Numbered from the stretch's first letter, positions 52,559 to 61,652 are shown. The stretch: DNA of 64,000 nucleotides from Paenibacillus riograndensis SBR5 (GCF_000981585.1 NZ_LN831776.1:6555187-6619186), one strand, 5' to 3'. Program-made: numbers and translations. The notes: a model not told the origin generated them from the sequence alone.

Positions 52559-53177
52559 AATCCGCACTTCGAAAATTTTACAGGTATTTATCGGAAGATG
52601 TGAAAAGTCAGATAGATGAGATGCGACACCGAGTTGACTTCTTTACGCATACCCGCCAAGAACGAGCCGATTACCTTGAGATATTGCTCCAAGCATCCAT
52701 CAGAAGGTTGCCCGTGACAATTAATTATGGAATTCGGGAGAATGAGACCGATCAAAGAACGATTCAGCCCATCGTTATATGCCCATGAGGGATATTGGTT
52801 TTGCCCAGCCTACTGCTATCTGCGAAAAGCCTACCGATTGTTTCGGGCAGATCGGATACGGTCAGCTGTTTTGGCGGATGCCGAAGCGTTATCGACTACA
52901 GTGGATGTTTCAGAGGTGGATTTAACGAACTGGGGACTTCATTTCTACAGCAAACAAGAAAGTGTAAAGCTGGATTTTCCCTTGGGGAGAAGTACATAGT
53001 TCCGATAACGGCACAGGAATTCTAGAGATGGTTATCTTTCCCCCAGAAATACTATTCTTTGCTGAATATTTCTTTTCGTTCGGCGCTGAAGCGGTCGTGA
53101 TCCAACCGGAAGAATTAAGAGAAGCTGTCAGAAGGAAGTTGGTCCGTACTCTCGAAGAGTACAATGTCCCAAACTAG
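52545..53177 (+). pseudogene. Decayed WYL-domain (YafY-type) regulator
   Basis: Three frames carry successive pieces: ESALRKFYRYLSEDVKSQ through NYGIRENETDQRTI (to 52788), AHEGYWFCPAYCYLRKAYRLF through SVKLDFPLG (52782-52999), then PPEILFFAEYFFSFGAEAVV to a TAG at 53177. Together they match a WYL-family helix-turn-helix regulator's C-terminal two-thirds. The HTH is missing and at least two frameshifts are present. Confidence 0.7.
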
Positions 53178-53284
53178 CCCGTCGGAATGCTGGATCACGT
53201 CCGGCTCGCGTTTTTTCCTGTTCATGATTCCGCGAATTGGGGGCCCTGCCTCCGGGGGTGGTCTTGGTTTTGTATTGTCCGTTA

Positions 53285-54724
53285 TTACGAAGCTTGACGG
53301 CTCTCCTTGACTTGCGGATGCGCTGAACCTTGGGCGTACGGAACAAAGAAGGAAAGGAAAAACCCCCCCGCCGCAATTACGGTTAATGTCCAAAACGCGG
53401 CTCGAATCCCTTCAAGCATGTTTACTGGAAAAGATACTGAGCTATAATCTGCAGTAATCGTCATCAAGGTGATCAGCAAAGCCCCGCCCATCGACATGCT
53501 CAATGTGCGTATGGCTGTCGTCATCGGCGAAGCGTATTTCATTATCGAATTTGGCAAACTTGCCATAGCCAAGGCAGTGATCGGGGTCATCATAAAACCA
53601 ATCCCGGTCATAAGCAATGCGTATATACCCATCAATAAACTAAATGAAGCATGTACCGTTAACGTCATTGTTAAAAGTGACGAAACGGCTGCAATCCAGA
53701 AAAAGCCGGTTCGAATCAAATGACGGCCACCAAAACGATCATAAATTTTCCCGGAAATCACGCCCGATACGCCCATAAGCAAAGCGCCCGGAAGTAGCAG
53801 GAGGCCCGATTCCCTCGGCATCAGTCCCCTGACATTTTGAGCGTAGATGGGAAGAAGCAGTTCTACTCCTGCCATTACGATGAACAAAATTACGCCAATG
53901 ATCGAGGCATAAGTAAATCTAGGGTAGCGGAACACATTGAAATCAAGCAAAGGGACAGCCAGTTTAAATTGACGCTTTACAAACAGGAATGTAATGATGA
54001 ATCCGGCAGCGAGGATGGCTGCGGATAGTAGTGCGCTCCTCCCCTGTTCTCCCAAGATACTGAATCCGTACAACAGGCTGCCGAAACCTAAAGTTGAATA
54101 AAGAACCGATCTTCGATCCAATTTCGTTTTGTTTGTTTCCCCGACGTTCTCCAGACAATAATAAGCCACAAAAAAGTTCGCGATTGCAATCGGCGCAACC
54201 CCGAAAAACAAAATTCGCCAGGAATGATCTTGCACGACGAAGCCGGAGATTGTTGGTCCCATTGCCGGAGCGAGTCCCACAATGAGGCTGGCCAGTCCCA
54301 TTGCCGCACCGATTTTTTCTTTAGGGAATACCATGATAATTGTATTCAAGAACACCGGTATCAACAAACCAGCACCTACACCCTGAATAATACGTCCGAT
54401 CAAAATAAATGCAAATTCGGATGAGAAGCCGGCGATCAGTGTCCCTGTCGTGAACGCTCCAACGGAGGCAAAAAACAAGGCTCTAGTCGAGTATTTCCCG
54501 ATCAAGAAACCCGTCACAGGGATGACAATTCCGGAAACAAGAAGATAGACGGTGATCAGCCATTGCGCTCGATTGGCCTGGATTCCAAGGTCCGACATCA
54601 TTTGCGGTAAAGCTGTGTTCAGCATCGTTTGCATCAATTGCGCCAAGAAATTCCCGACTATGAGCGAGGCGACAATGATTACGGGTTTTCTTTTCATAGC
54701 GTGTTCCACCACTTTCTGTTCCAT
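53285..54724 (-). CDS. DHA2-family multidrug MFS exporter (EmrB/QacA type)
   Basis: 479 aa, about 14 helices. Signature GRIIQGVGAGLLIPV and GPTISGFVVQDHSWRILFF (motif C-like and D) place it in DHA2. Exports drugs or other amphipathic compounds using the proton gradient. Start given at ATG 54724; the in-frame ATG at 54697 has a better ribosome site (GTGG 8 bases upstream) and may be the true one. Lies downstream of a decayed regulator. Confidence 0.86.
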   Translation of the reverse strand: MEQKVVEHAMKRKPVIIVASLIVGNFLAQLMQTMLNTALPQMMSDLGIQANRAQWLITVYLLVSGIVIPVTGFLIGKYSTRALFFASVGAFTTGTLIAGFSSEFAFILIGRIIQGVGAGLLIPVFLNTIIMVFPKEKIGAAMGLASLIVGLAPAMGPTISGFVVQDHSWRILFFGVAPIAIANFFVAYYCLENVGETNKTKLDRRSVLYSTLGFGSLLYGFSILGEQGRSALLSAAILAAGFIITFLFVKRQFKLAVPLLDFNVFRYPRFTYASIIGVILFIVMAGVELLLPIYAQNVRGLMPRESGLLLLPGALLMGVSGVISGKIYDRFGGRHLIRTGFFWIAAVSSLLTMTLTVHASFSLLMGIYALLMTGIGFMMTPITALAMASLPNSIMKYASPMTTAIRTLSMSMGGALLITLMTITADYSSVSFPVNMLEGIRAAFWTLTVIAAGGFFLSFFVPYAQGSAHPQVKESRQAS

Positions 54725-54854
54725 TCGGAGGTATTCAATTTAATCACTCGAATCAATGAGGAATCCTAAGTAATCATTACAATTATCACTTTTGAAAAAA
54801 TGCCCTCTCTCTAAGAAGCTTTTTTCCCAAAGAGAAGGACATGTCCACTTAGCG

Positions 54855-55760
54855 TTAAACGAAATCTTCTTCTGCCAGTTCCATGTTGATGCCAACTGCC
54901 GCCTTGCTTCCGTCTGCTGCAGCATAAATCAATTGAGAGGGCATTACGTAAGCAGCATCTCCGGCAGCATACACTCCCGGAATCGTGCTTTTGCCCCACT
55001 CATTCGTGGTGACGATACCGCCAAACTCATTTACCTCATAGCCGAGCGATCCCTTAAAAGACGCCTTCGGTTTCCATTCCGGTGTAACGAATCCTCCCGT
55101 TCTCTCGATCCGCGTGCCATCCGCGAATTCCACCTGCCGTAGTTTTCCCTCATGCCCGATAAACATCGTTACTGCTTGTTCAACCACATCGATGTTTCTG
55201 GATTTAAGCAGCTGTTTCTGCTCGACATCCAGAACAGCATGCCCATTCGTGCAAATCACAAGATCTTTACTCCATGTATAAAGCAGCTTGGCCATATGAA
55301 ACACTCCAGAATTCTCGGAAACAACAATTAGCGGCTGATCTCGGAGCTCCCAACCATCGCAGTAGGGACAATTGAACAAACTTGTTCCATAACATTCATG
55401 CAAGCCGGGAATATCCGGAAAAACCTCCCTAAGTCCCGTCGTGACCAGCAATTTGCGTGCTTCAATCTGTCTTCCGGTTGACGTCACGACGACGAACCTG
55501 TTATCAGATCGGCGAATCCCGGTTACTTCCCAAGGTAAAAGTTCTACGGAGGGATACCCCTGAACCTCCTCATATGCAATACGCCTGAATTCGGCTGGTG
55601 TCACACCGTCTCTTGTAATAAATCCATGGGAGGCATGTGTAACCGCATTTCGGGGCTGGCTGTTATCAAATAATGCAACACTGCGCCTGGCCCGCCCCAG
55701 TACCAGAGCCGCATTTAGTCCTGCCGGGCCTCCGCCGATAATGGCACAATCATAACTCAA
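54855..55760 (-). CDS. Thioredoxin-reductase-like FAD oxidoreductase
   Basis: 301 aa. FAD motif GGGPAG at 9-14, redox CPYC (C131, C134) in FNCPYCDGWE, and C-terminal AAGDAAYVMPSQ. It likely reduces the thioredoxin encoded just upstream or is a related thiol-disulfide flavoprotein; a second NAD(P) motif is weak (IVVSENSGVFHMA), where normal reductases have GGGDSA, so NADPH binding may be altered. TTG start at 55760 with GGGGGAGA upstream. Confidence 0.85.
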   Translation of the reverse strand: MSYDCAIIGGGPAGLNAALVLGRARRSVALFDNSQPRNAVTHASHGFITRDGVTPAEFRRIAYEEVQGYPSVELLPWEVTGIRRSDNRFVVVTSTGRQIEARKLLVTTGLREVFPDIPGLHECYGTSLFNCPYCDGWELRDQPLIVVSENSGVFHMAKLLYTWSKDLVICTNGHAVLDVEQKQLLKSRNIDVVEQAVTMFIGHEGKLRQVEFADGTRIERTGGFVTPEWKPKASFKGSLGYEVNEFGGIVTTNEWGKSTIPGVYAAGDAAYVMPSQLIYAAADGSKAAVGINMELAEEDFV

Positions 55761-55790
55761 AAGGATCTCCCCCTTAAAATGTGTGTTGAT

Positions 55791-56105
55791 TTATTTGGAG
55801 GCAACAAGCTGCTGCAGGGCACCTTTCGGCAATATGCCTAATTCTTTATATAGGGGCTTTCCATCTTTGAATATAATGGTTGCCGGTATGCTCATAATCT
55901 GAAATAGTGAAGAGGTTACCGGATTTTCGTCTACATTAACTTTAACTACTTTAATGGAATCATTTGCTTCCTTTTCAAACTCCTCTAAAACAGGTGCAAA
56001 CATTCTGCATGGACCACACCAGGAAGCCCAAAAATTCACTACTGTTATACCTTCAGTTTGCACCATCTCTTTAAAAGTAGAATCTTTCGCGTGTTGAATA
56101 GCCAT
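55791..56105 (-). CDS. trxA: Thioredoxin
   Basis: 104 aa with WC30GPC33 and cis-Pro SIPATIIF. Cytosolic disulfide reductant. ATG at 56105 preferred: GGAAGG is nine bases upstream and touches the ATG at 56114. Followed 30 bases later by the reductase-like flavoprotein gene, an operon that can form a self-contained thiol system. A 19-base palindrome lies 30 bases upstream. Confidence 0.92.
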   Translation of the reverse strand: MAIQHAKDSTFKEMVQTEGITVVNFWASWCGPCRMFAPVLEEFEKEANDSIKVVKVNVDENPVTSSLFQIMSIPATIIFKDGKPLYKELGILPKGALQQLVASK

Positions 56106-56134
56106 CGTGATCATCCTTCCAAATTAAATATACT

Positions 56135-56153
56135 AAAGATATATTATGTCTTT
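56135..56153. promoter_or_regulatory. Operator-like palindrome upstream of thioredoxin
   Basis: AAAGATATATTATGTCTTT is a 19-base inverted repeat with one mismatch, in the presumed promoter of the thioredoxin-reductase pair. The regulator is unknown. The rest of the 393-base spacer holds only the 30-aa candidate peptide. Confidence 0.5.
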
Positions 56154-56205
56154 GATTACATATGAGATTTCAACTGTTCATCTGGTGGAGTTTAAGGTTC
56201 TGTTT

Positions 56206-56298
56206 TCACTTATTTTTCTCACCTCCTTTCGCAGGCCACTTTCGATTTCCGAGGGGAATTTTGTCTGTGCGAGATGGGGAACCTAGTGAATATTTCAT
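56206..56298 (-). CDS. Candidate 30-aa basic peptide
   Basis: ATG at 56298 with GAGGAG five bases upstream; peptide begins MKYSLGSPSRTDKIPLGNRK and ends WPAKGGEKNK. Polar and basic, no helix. It lies between the histidine kinase and thioredoxin genes on the same strand. Could be chance. Confidence 0.3.
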   Translation of the reverse strand: MKYSLGSPSRTDKIPLGNRKWPAKGGEKNK

Positions 56299-56498
56299 AA
56301 TACTCCTCGTTGAAGATCAAAGACTTCATGTATCCATGATAACTTTATTTTGTTTAAGATGCAAGCATCCGCAATCAATTGAACATAACTATCTCCGTTA
56401 GAGATACTAAGTTTTGTTCTAAATTCTTATAAGCTCATCATTGCCGAAGGATGTAATTGGTGAACCTGTGAATCTCCAGTAATGTTCGTTCTTCGATT

Positions 56499-57830
56499 TT
56501 AGTTTGGGTTAGCTACAGGTATCCAGCCTGTTAGCATTGCTCCGCCCTCCGGATGGTTACCTGCGGCAAGTTCACCTCCGTGTCGCTTAATAATTCTCTG
56601 TGAAATGGTTAATCCTAATCCGCTGCCTCCAGTTGAACGATTTCTAGATTCTTCTCCACGATATAATGGTTCGAAAACCTGTTGTAGTTCTTCTGATGAG
56701 AAACCCGGCCCTGTATCACGTATCGTAAACTTTACTTTGTTACCGTCTTTATAACATTGAACAACAATTTCACCATTGGAAGGTGTGTGTCTGACGGCAT
56801 TATCCAAAAGATTGTTCATGGCACGCTCCAATAAGTGCGTGTCGCCGCTAATGATGCAATCGTCTGCAGCATGGTTCGAAATTGAGATATGTTTTTGCCA
56901 AGCCAGTGGACTCAGACTGTCAATCGACTTCCGGAGTATGAGTTTAAGGTCAACAGCCTTGTTGTTAAGTTTCGTCTCCCAATACTCCATTTTTGTAAAT
57001 GTGAACAGATCCTCTACCAGCCGATCCAATTGAGCCGACTTTTCCTTGCATACGGCCACATATTTTGTTATTTTCTCTGGTGATTGAGCAATCCCTTGTT
57101 CCAGGCCATCCAAATAACCCCGTAAGGCGAACAACGGTGTCCGTAAATCATGCGCGACAGCAGCAATAACGAATCGGCGTTCTTCTTCCAATTCCACTTG
57201 TTTCCGATATGATTTTTGCAGCCCCTTCACCATCACTTCAAATCCGTCGCGTACTTCAGTGATTTCTGTGATCCTCGACAAGGGTAACTGCACATCCCAC
57301 TCTCCTGCTGCAATTTGTCTAGCTGCAACACTCATATTCTCGAGGGGTTTAAGTAGGAACCGCCTCATTTCAACTCCGACAACAAAGAAAGCAAGTAGTA
57401 ATCCGGAAAATATCGAAATCATTTGGACTGTATTTGATTTTGGCAGATAAAGAATAACCCTCCCTAACAAATGACCGTGCTCTATGATGGAGAACCGTTC
57501 GGTTGACGACAATGCACCGCGGCGCTCCGGATTAGACCGATAAATTTCCTGACCGTACTCGGATAGAATAGCCACATCCATCTTTGCTTTCCGCAATTCT
57601 TTATGCAATTGATTTTGCCAATTTGGATCCATCCATTTGTCAGATCCCGTTTCGATCAGGTGGATCATCTCGGTCAATTGTCTTTGGAGAGTTTCATTTT
57701 GCGGCTGACTTTTTGTGAAGCTAAAGGTTTTTGTTTCCATATAGTGAGATGTAACAAAGAAGATCCACGGCAATAAAAGGATGAAGAAAAAGCAAAAGAT
57801 AGTAAACGTACGAATGCGAAGTGTTTTCAT
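56499..57830 (-). CDS. Sensor histidine kinase (HAMP type)
   Basis: 443 aa. Two membrane helices (about 8-28 and 135-155) bracket an extracellular sensor of about 105 residues; HAMP (about 155-205); HisKA with H227 in VAHDLRTPLFALRG; HATPase with NLLDNAVRHTP, DTGPGFS and GGSGLGLTISQ. Partner of the adjoining response regulator, one base apart. Signal unknown. Lower GC than most genes in the window. Confidence 0.93.
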   Translation of the reverse strand: MKTLRIRTFTIFCFFFILLLPWIFFVTSHYMETKTFSFTKSQPQNETLQRQLTEMIHLIETGSDKWMDPNWQNQLHKELRKAKMDVAILSEYGQEIYRSNPERRGALSSTERFSIIEHGHLLGRVILYLPKSNTVQMISIFSGLLLAFFVVGVEMRRFLLKPLENMSVAARQIAAGEWDVQLPLSRITEITEVRDGFEVMVKGLQKSYRKQVELEEERRFVIAAVAHDLRTPLFALRGYLDGLEQGIAQSPEKITKYVAVCKEKSAQLDRLVEDLFTFTKMEYWETKLNNKAVDLKLILRKSIDSLSPLAWQKHISISNHAADDCIISGDTHLLERAMNNLLDNAVRHTPSNGEIVVQCYKDGNKVKFTIRDTGPGFSSEELQQVFEPLYRGEESRNRSTGGSGLGLTISQRIIKRHGGELAAGNHPEGGAMLTGWIPVANPN

Positions 57831-57831
57831 T

Positions 57832-58518
57832 TTATCCTCCCTCGAAGCGATACCCTACTCCCCATACGTTGACCAGGTATTTCGGCTGGTTCGGATCGGA
57901 TTCGATTTTCTCGCGAAGCCGACTGAGATGGACCCGGATCGTATGCTTATCGCCCACACCATTCCAAAATTTTACAATCAATTGTTCATATGAAAAAACA
58001 TGTCGGGGGTGTTCAACAAATAATCGCAACAACTCATATTCTCTCGGTGTGAGATCGACGTTTTTTCCTTCCACGATCACTTCTCTTGTGGACAGATTTA
58101 ATTTGATGCGTCCATAATCCAGGATCCTTCCGTCCATTTGCTTCTGGGAAGCAAAGCGCCTCAATACGGCTTTCACTCGGGCAACAATCTCTCCAGGTGA
58201 AGCGGATTTGACGATATAATCATCGCCGCCGAGAGTCAGCCCCCGAATCTTGTCCACATCATCGCTGCGAGCACTCAAGAAAAGGATAGGAATATTGCTC
58301 TCCGCCCGAATCTGACGACATAACTCAAACCCATTTTGTCCCGGCATCATGATGTCAAGAACAATGCAGTGAATGGAACTCTGTTGGAATAAGGCCAATG
58401 CTTCTGCGCTGTCACAAGCGGTTATAACGTGAAAATTCTCGTTCTCCAAAAAGTCCCTCAATAATTCAACGATACTTTGGTCATCGTCTACAACCAGTAT
58501 CGTACTAATTTCGCTCAT
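57832..58518 (-). CDS. OmpR-family response regulator
   Basis: 228 aa. Receiver domain with D11/D12, phospho-acceptor D55 (IVLDIMMPG), S82 and K104, then a winged-helix DNA-binding domain ending VNVWGVGYRFEGG. ATG at 58518 with AAAGGTGGG upstream; longer frames to 58815 lack a ribosome site. First gene of the two-component operon. The divergently transcribed DJ-1 fusion gene is a possible target. Confidence 0.93.
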   Translation of the reverse strand: MSEISTILVVDDDQSIVELLRDFLENENFHVITACDSAEALALFQQSSIHCIVLDIMMPGQNGFELCRQIRAESNIPILFLSARSDDVDKIRGLTLGGDDYIVKSASPGEIVARVKAVLRRFASQKQMDGRILDYGRIKLNLSTREVIVEGKNVDLTPREYELLRLFVEHPRHVFSYEQLIVKFWNGVGDKHTIRVHLSRLREKIESDPNQPKYLVNVWGVGYRFEGG

Positions 58519-58730
58519 AAATATCCCACCTTTGAATTCCAGTTTATCATTTTTTCCGCAGGAAACTAACGAATCCACCTGATTTGTGATGCAATGTTTA
58601 TGGTTTTGTGACCCTTTTACAACTTCATTTGAGATATTCATTTGATATGATCTTTCTTGCGTACACGGAAGCAAATATCGCGGGTAGTGACTTGTCCCCC
58701 ACGCAGCAAACTGATGAAGGAGGTTTATGG

Positions 58731-59765
58731 ATGTTAACAGTTCAAATCGTGCTTTTTGATGGCTTCGATCTTCTGGATGCCATTGCGCCTTACGAGGTTT
58801 TTTGCGCCGCTGCAATATATGCTGAAAACGCGTTAAGCGTAGAACTCGTTACCGCTGAAGGGCCGAGATCCGTCACTAGTGGCATCAACGGGTTAAAAAT
58901 TGAAGCGAGCGGCACACTGAACCCGGAACGTGCGGGCATCATTCTCATACCTGGCGCGTCGGGCGACGTCGAAGGGGATGGCCCCGATTCGCCCACGGCT
59001 ATTCTTTCGCGGGCAATGAATACAGAATTGACCGGAATGATTGGGCAGGCAATCAGGCAAAAAGACATCGTCATCGCCACGGTTTGCGGCGGTTCCCTGT
59101 TGCTGGCCATGGGAGGACTCTTGGAGGGCAGACCGGCGGTAACGCATCATCTGGGCATGGATGTACTTGGAGCAACCGGTGCCATTCCCGTCCCGGCACG
59201 CGTAGTGGACAGCGGCAACCTGGTTACCGGCGGCGGCGTTACTTCGGGCCTCGATGTTGCGCTGTATCTGGTGGAACGCGAGCTTGGACCGCGTATCGCA
59301 CACGCGGTAGAGCAGCTATTCGAATATGAACGGAGGGGGACGGTTTGGCGGGAAGAAGGAATTGCGCCTAGCTCTCATATGGCAGTGACTCACGAAGAAA
59401 CGAACATCGTGACGATCAAAGCGGGGATGATCTATGACACCCTGAATATAAAATCACTCAGGGAATCTGACTTCGACGGGGATTGGGATACGACAATCGC
59501 TACACCTGTTGGGAAACTGGAGGTCAAGTTCTCCATTTCCACAAGGAATGGGATGATCCAAGGGCAGGCAACACAAGGGGATGAGACGGTCGAGTTTATA
59601 ACCCCCGTACTTCAGGACAACAAGCTTACCTGGTCGCTGCGCATTACGAAACCCATGCGCTTGAATCTGAAATTCGAAGTTGCCGTGAGCGGAGATCAAA
59701 TGATCGGAATCGCTAGGGCCGGCATACTGCCTGCATCCAAATTAACAGGCAAGCGGGTATCTTAA
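58731..59765 (+). CDS. DJ-1/PfpI family protein fused to a C-terminal beta domain
   Basis: 344 aa. Residues 1-190 form a DJ-1/PfpI fold with the nucleophile-elbow cysteine C119 (ATVCGGSLLLA), close to isonitrile hydratase/ThiJ-like proteins. The last 95 residues (from TPVGKLEVKFSI to LPASKLTGKRV) are a separate beta-rich domain seen elsewhere as stand-alone or C-terminal units. ATG at 58731 with AAGGAGG seven bases upstream. A fragment of a paralogue lies at 60466. Confidence 0.83.
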   Translation: MLTVQIVLFDGFDLLDAIAPYEVFCAAAIYAENALSVELVTAEGPRSVTSGINGLKIEASGTLNPERAGIILIPGASGDVEGDGPDSPTAILSRAMNTELTGMIGQAIRQKDIVIATVCGGSLLLAMGGLLEGRPAVTHHLGMDVLGATGAIPVPARVVDSGNLVTGGGVTSGLDVALYLVERELGPRIAHAVEQLFEYERRGTVWREEGIAPSSHMAVTHEETNIVTIKAGMIYDTLNIKSLRESDFDGDWDTTIATPVGKLEVKFSISTRNGMIQGQATQGDETVEFITPVLQDNKLTWSLRITKPMRLNLKFEVAVSGDQMIGIARAGILPASKLTGKRVS

Positions 59766-59818
59766 CCAGAAATGTCTATTGGCAATAAAGTTGAAGCCGC
59801 AGGGGGGGAGTGGATTGC

Positions 59819-60466
59819 ATGGAGAAGCGGAAAATATTATACGGATTATTAGCCTGTGTCAGCATTGTGTTTATCCTTTACGCTTTGACGGAGAATTATC
59901 TGATCGATCCGGGAGCCGGGGCATTTTTAAGCCATAAAACCGGACTGAAGCGCGAGCTTAATCTCCCGGTCTGGTTAAACGTTATGCATGTTCATGTCGC
60001 ATTTGCCTGCATCGCCATGGCGGCGGGGCTGCTCAACTTTTCTAATCGAATCTTTGAAAAAAGCCGAAAGTTCCATCGCATAAACGGTTACGTTTATTTA
60101 GTGTCCGTACTTCTTGTCGTGCTTACTTCCGGGTACATGGCGCCTTACGCTACTGGAGGAAAAATAAGCAGTATGGGGTTCAACGCTCTTAATATCATAT
60201 GGCTGCTTATCACTATTATGGCACTCGTACAAATCAAAAAGAAACGCATCATCCGGCACCGGAACTGGATGATCCGAAGCTACGCCTTTTGTTTTACGAA
60301 CATGTTGATTCATCTCATCACTGCTCTTTTTCATCAGGGATTCGGTCTTGTTTACGCTACCAGCTATATCATTGGCGTTTACGGCTCCATTGCGCTGCTG
60401 CTGGTCATTCCTAACATCATAATCAGAACTATCGGTCGATCCAGAGAGGTAGCGGTTACCCCTTAG
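59819..60466 (+). CDS. DUF2306 membrane protein
   Basis: 215 aa with six to seven helices. MHVHVAFACIAMAAGLLNF, HRINGYVYLVSVL and HRNWMIRSYAF match DUF2306, proteins with conserved histidines that may bind haem. Function unknown. ATG at 59819 with GGGGGAG eight bases upstream; GTG at 59810 is an alternative. Its stop abuts the DJ-1 relic. Confidence 0.82.
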   Translation: MEKRKILYGLLACVSIVFILYALTENYLIDPGAGAFLSHKTGLKRELNLPVWLNVMHVHVAFACIAMAAGLLNFSNRIFEKSRKFHRINGYVYLVSVLLVVLTSGYMAPYATGGKISSMGFNALNIIWLLITIMALVQIKKKRIIRHRNWMIRSYAFCFTNMLIHLITALFHQGFGLVYATSYIIGVYGSIALLLVIPNIIIRTIGRSREVAVTP

Positions 60467-60594
60467 CCGCATTGGACCCAAAGCTTCCGGGAATTATTTT
60501 GGTGCCTGGAGTTTCGGGCAAGCCGGCGGGAAATTCGGAAGATATCATTCCGGCTCTATTAAGGCAAGCCATGAAGACTGCTTATATCATCTGA
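60466..60594 (+). pseudogene. Fragment of a second DJ-1/PfpI gene
   Basis: Directly after the DUF2306 stop, 42 codons read LDPKLPGIILVPGVSGKPAG then SEDIIPALLRQAMKT and stop at TGA 60592. This aligns with residues 62-100 of the intact DJ-1 protein at 58731 (NPERAGIILIPGASGDVEG). No start or C-terminal part remains. Confidence 0.65.
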
Positions 60595-60645
60595 TGCTTC
60601 CATGAGATCCGTATGTTTTGGATTTGCACAATTCCCCAAATAATC

Positions 60646-60700
60646 AAAAAGGTGTCTCACAACCAGTTCAAAACTGGCTGTGAGACACCTTTTTTTAGAT
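60646..60700. terminator. Bidirectional terminator at the edge of the accessory segment
   Basis: AAAGGTGTCTCACA pairs with TGTGAGACACCTTT, inner CCAGTT/AACTGG, followed by T's both ways. Confidence 0.88.
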
Positions 60701-60720
60701 TGCCGGGCTTCTTATAGCCG

Positions 60721-61317
60721 TTAATTCGAAGGATTCTGCGGCGGGTTCTGTGGTGGTCTGCCTTGGGAATCCTTGTTGTTTCTTCTGCCCTGGTTCTCTT
60801 TATTGCGGTGATTCCGGCTTTGATGCTCACGGGCGGGTCTGTCCTTTGCCCCGTTCTCTTTGGCTGGGCCTCCCGCATTTTTGTCACGGGCTGCCGCATT
60901 TGAATTCGAGGGCCTGGAAGAAGGGTCCCGCTGCACCTTCGCTGTTACCACAGGTTCTGCAGAGGTCTGCTCCATTTCATCGTCTGTGCCGGGCTCCGGT
61001 GCTTCCTTGGTCAGAATATCCTTGAAGCTGCCTTCTTTGGGCGTTTCCTTCAACTTGTGGAGCACAAAATAAGCACAGCCAAAATTACAGTATTCATTAA
61101 TGTAATCCACCATGCCTGAAATTGCCGTGTCCCGGTTCACCTTCGGGTGATTATCCCGGTAAAAGCCTTTCAAGCGCAATTGGCTGTAACCCCAGTCACC
61201 GATAATATAATCGTACCGGTCCAGCACTTCACTGTATCTTCCGCGAAACGCCTCCGGGTTCCAGCCGTCCTTATGATCCAATACGAGCTCGTAGCCCTTT
61301 CCACCTATAACGATCAA
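60721..61317 (-). CDS. YutD family protein (DUF1027) with disordered tail
   Basis: 198 aa. The first 100 residues match YutD (GKGYELVLDHKDGWNPEAF; GDWGYSQLRLKGFY; NEYCNFGCAYFVLHKL). The C-terminal 95 residues are Pro/Asn/Arg/Glu-rich and likely disordered, longer than in B. subtilis. Function unknown. TTG start at 61317 with AAAGGCAGG upstream. Near lipA, as in B. subtilis. Confidence 0.86.
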   Translation of the reverse strand: MIVIGGKGYELVLDHKDGWNPEAFRGRYSEVLDRYDYIIGDWGYSQLRLKGFYRDNHPKVNRDTAISGMVDYINEYCNFGCAYFVLHKLKETPKEGSFKDILTKEAPEPGTDDEMEQTSAEPVVTAKVQRDPSSRPSNSNAAARDKNAGGPAKENGAKDRPAREHQSRNHRNKENQGRRNNKDSQGRPPQNPPQNPSN

Positions 61318-61402
61318 GCGTTTGTCGCCTGCCTTTCAATAAAATGAGAGGGGGGGCGTTGATAACCCGTCATTCCGCGGGTTTTTGGATTTCCGGCCGC
61401 TG

Positions 61403-61456
61403 TTGTCTGCAGATTTCTCTGATTAACCGCTATAAGCGGTTGAAATCTGCAGACAA
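61403..61456. repeat. Large perfect hairpin between yutD and lipA
   Basis: TTGTCTGCAGATTTC (61403-61417) and GAAATCTGCAGACAA (61442-61456) are exact inverse complements; the loop contains AACCGCT/AGCGGTT, a second stem. No T-tract follows. Confidence 0.75.
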
Positions 61457-61573
61457 AGGCGGACGCTGAAGCTCCTCCAATTCCAAAATCCCTCTCCATG
61501 ACTCCCTCAACGCGGGAGGTGGTAGCAAACGTCGAAGAGCGGGTTGATTGCTCGCGCTCCAACCCCCAAAACT

Positions 61574-61652
61574 AAAACATCAAAGACCAAAACCTTAAAG
61601 ACTAAAACCTTAAAGACTAAAACCTTAAACACAAAACCTTAAAGACTAAAAC
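61574..61652. repeat. 15-bp tandem repeat
   Basis: About five copies of CTTAAAGACTAAAAC, the first and fourth diverged, in the gene-free stretch after lipA. A 16-base duplicate (GGCTTACAAAGAA / AGCTTACAAAGAA) overlaps the lipA stop codon nearby. Confidence 0.75.

Noticed and set aside
57832..58815. 327-aa form of the response regulator
   Set aside because: The receiver domain starts at the ATG at 58518 with its own ribosome site; the extra 99 residues are not similar to anything and run into the divergent gene's coding region.
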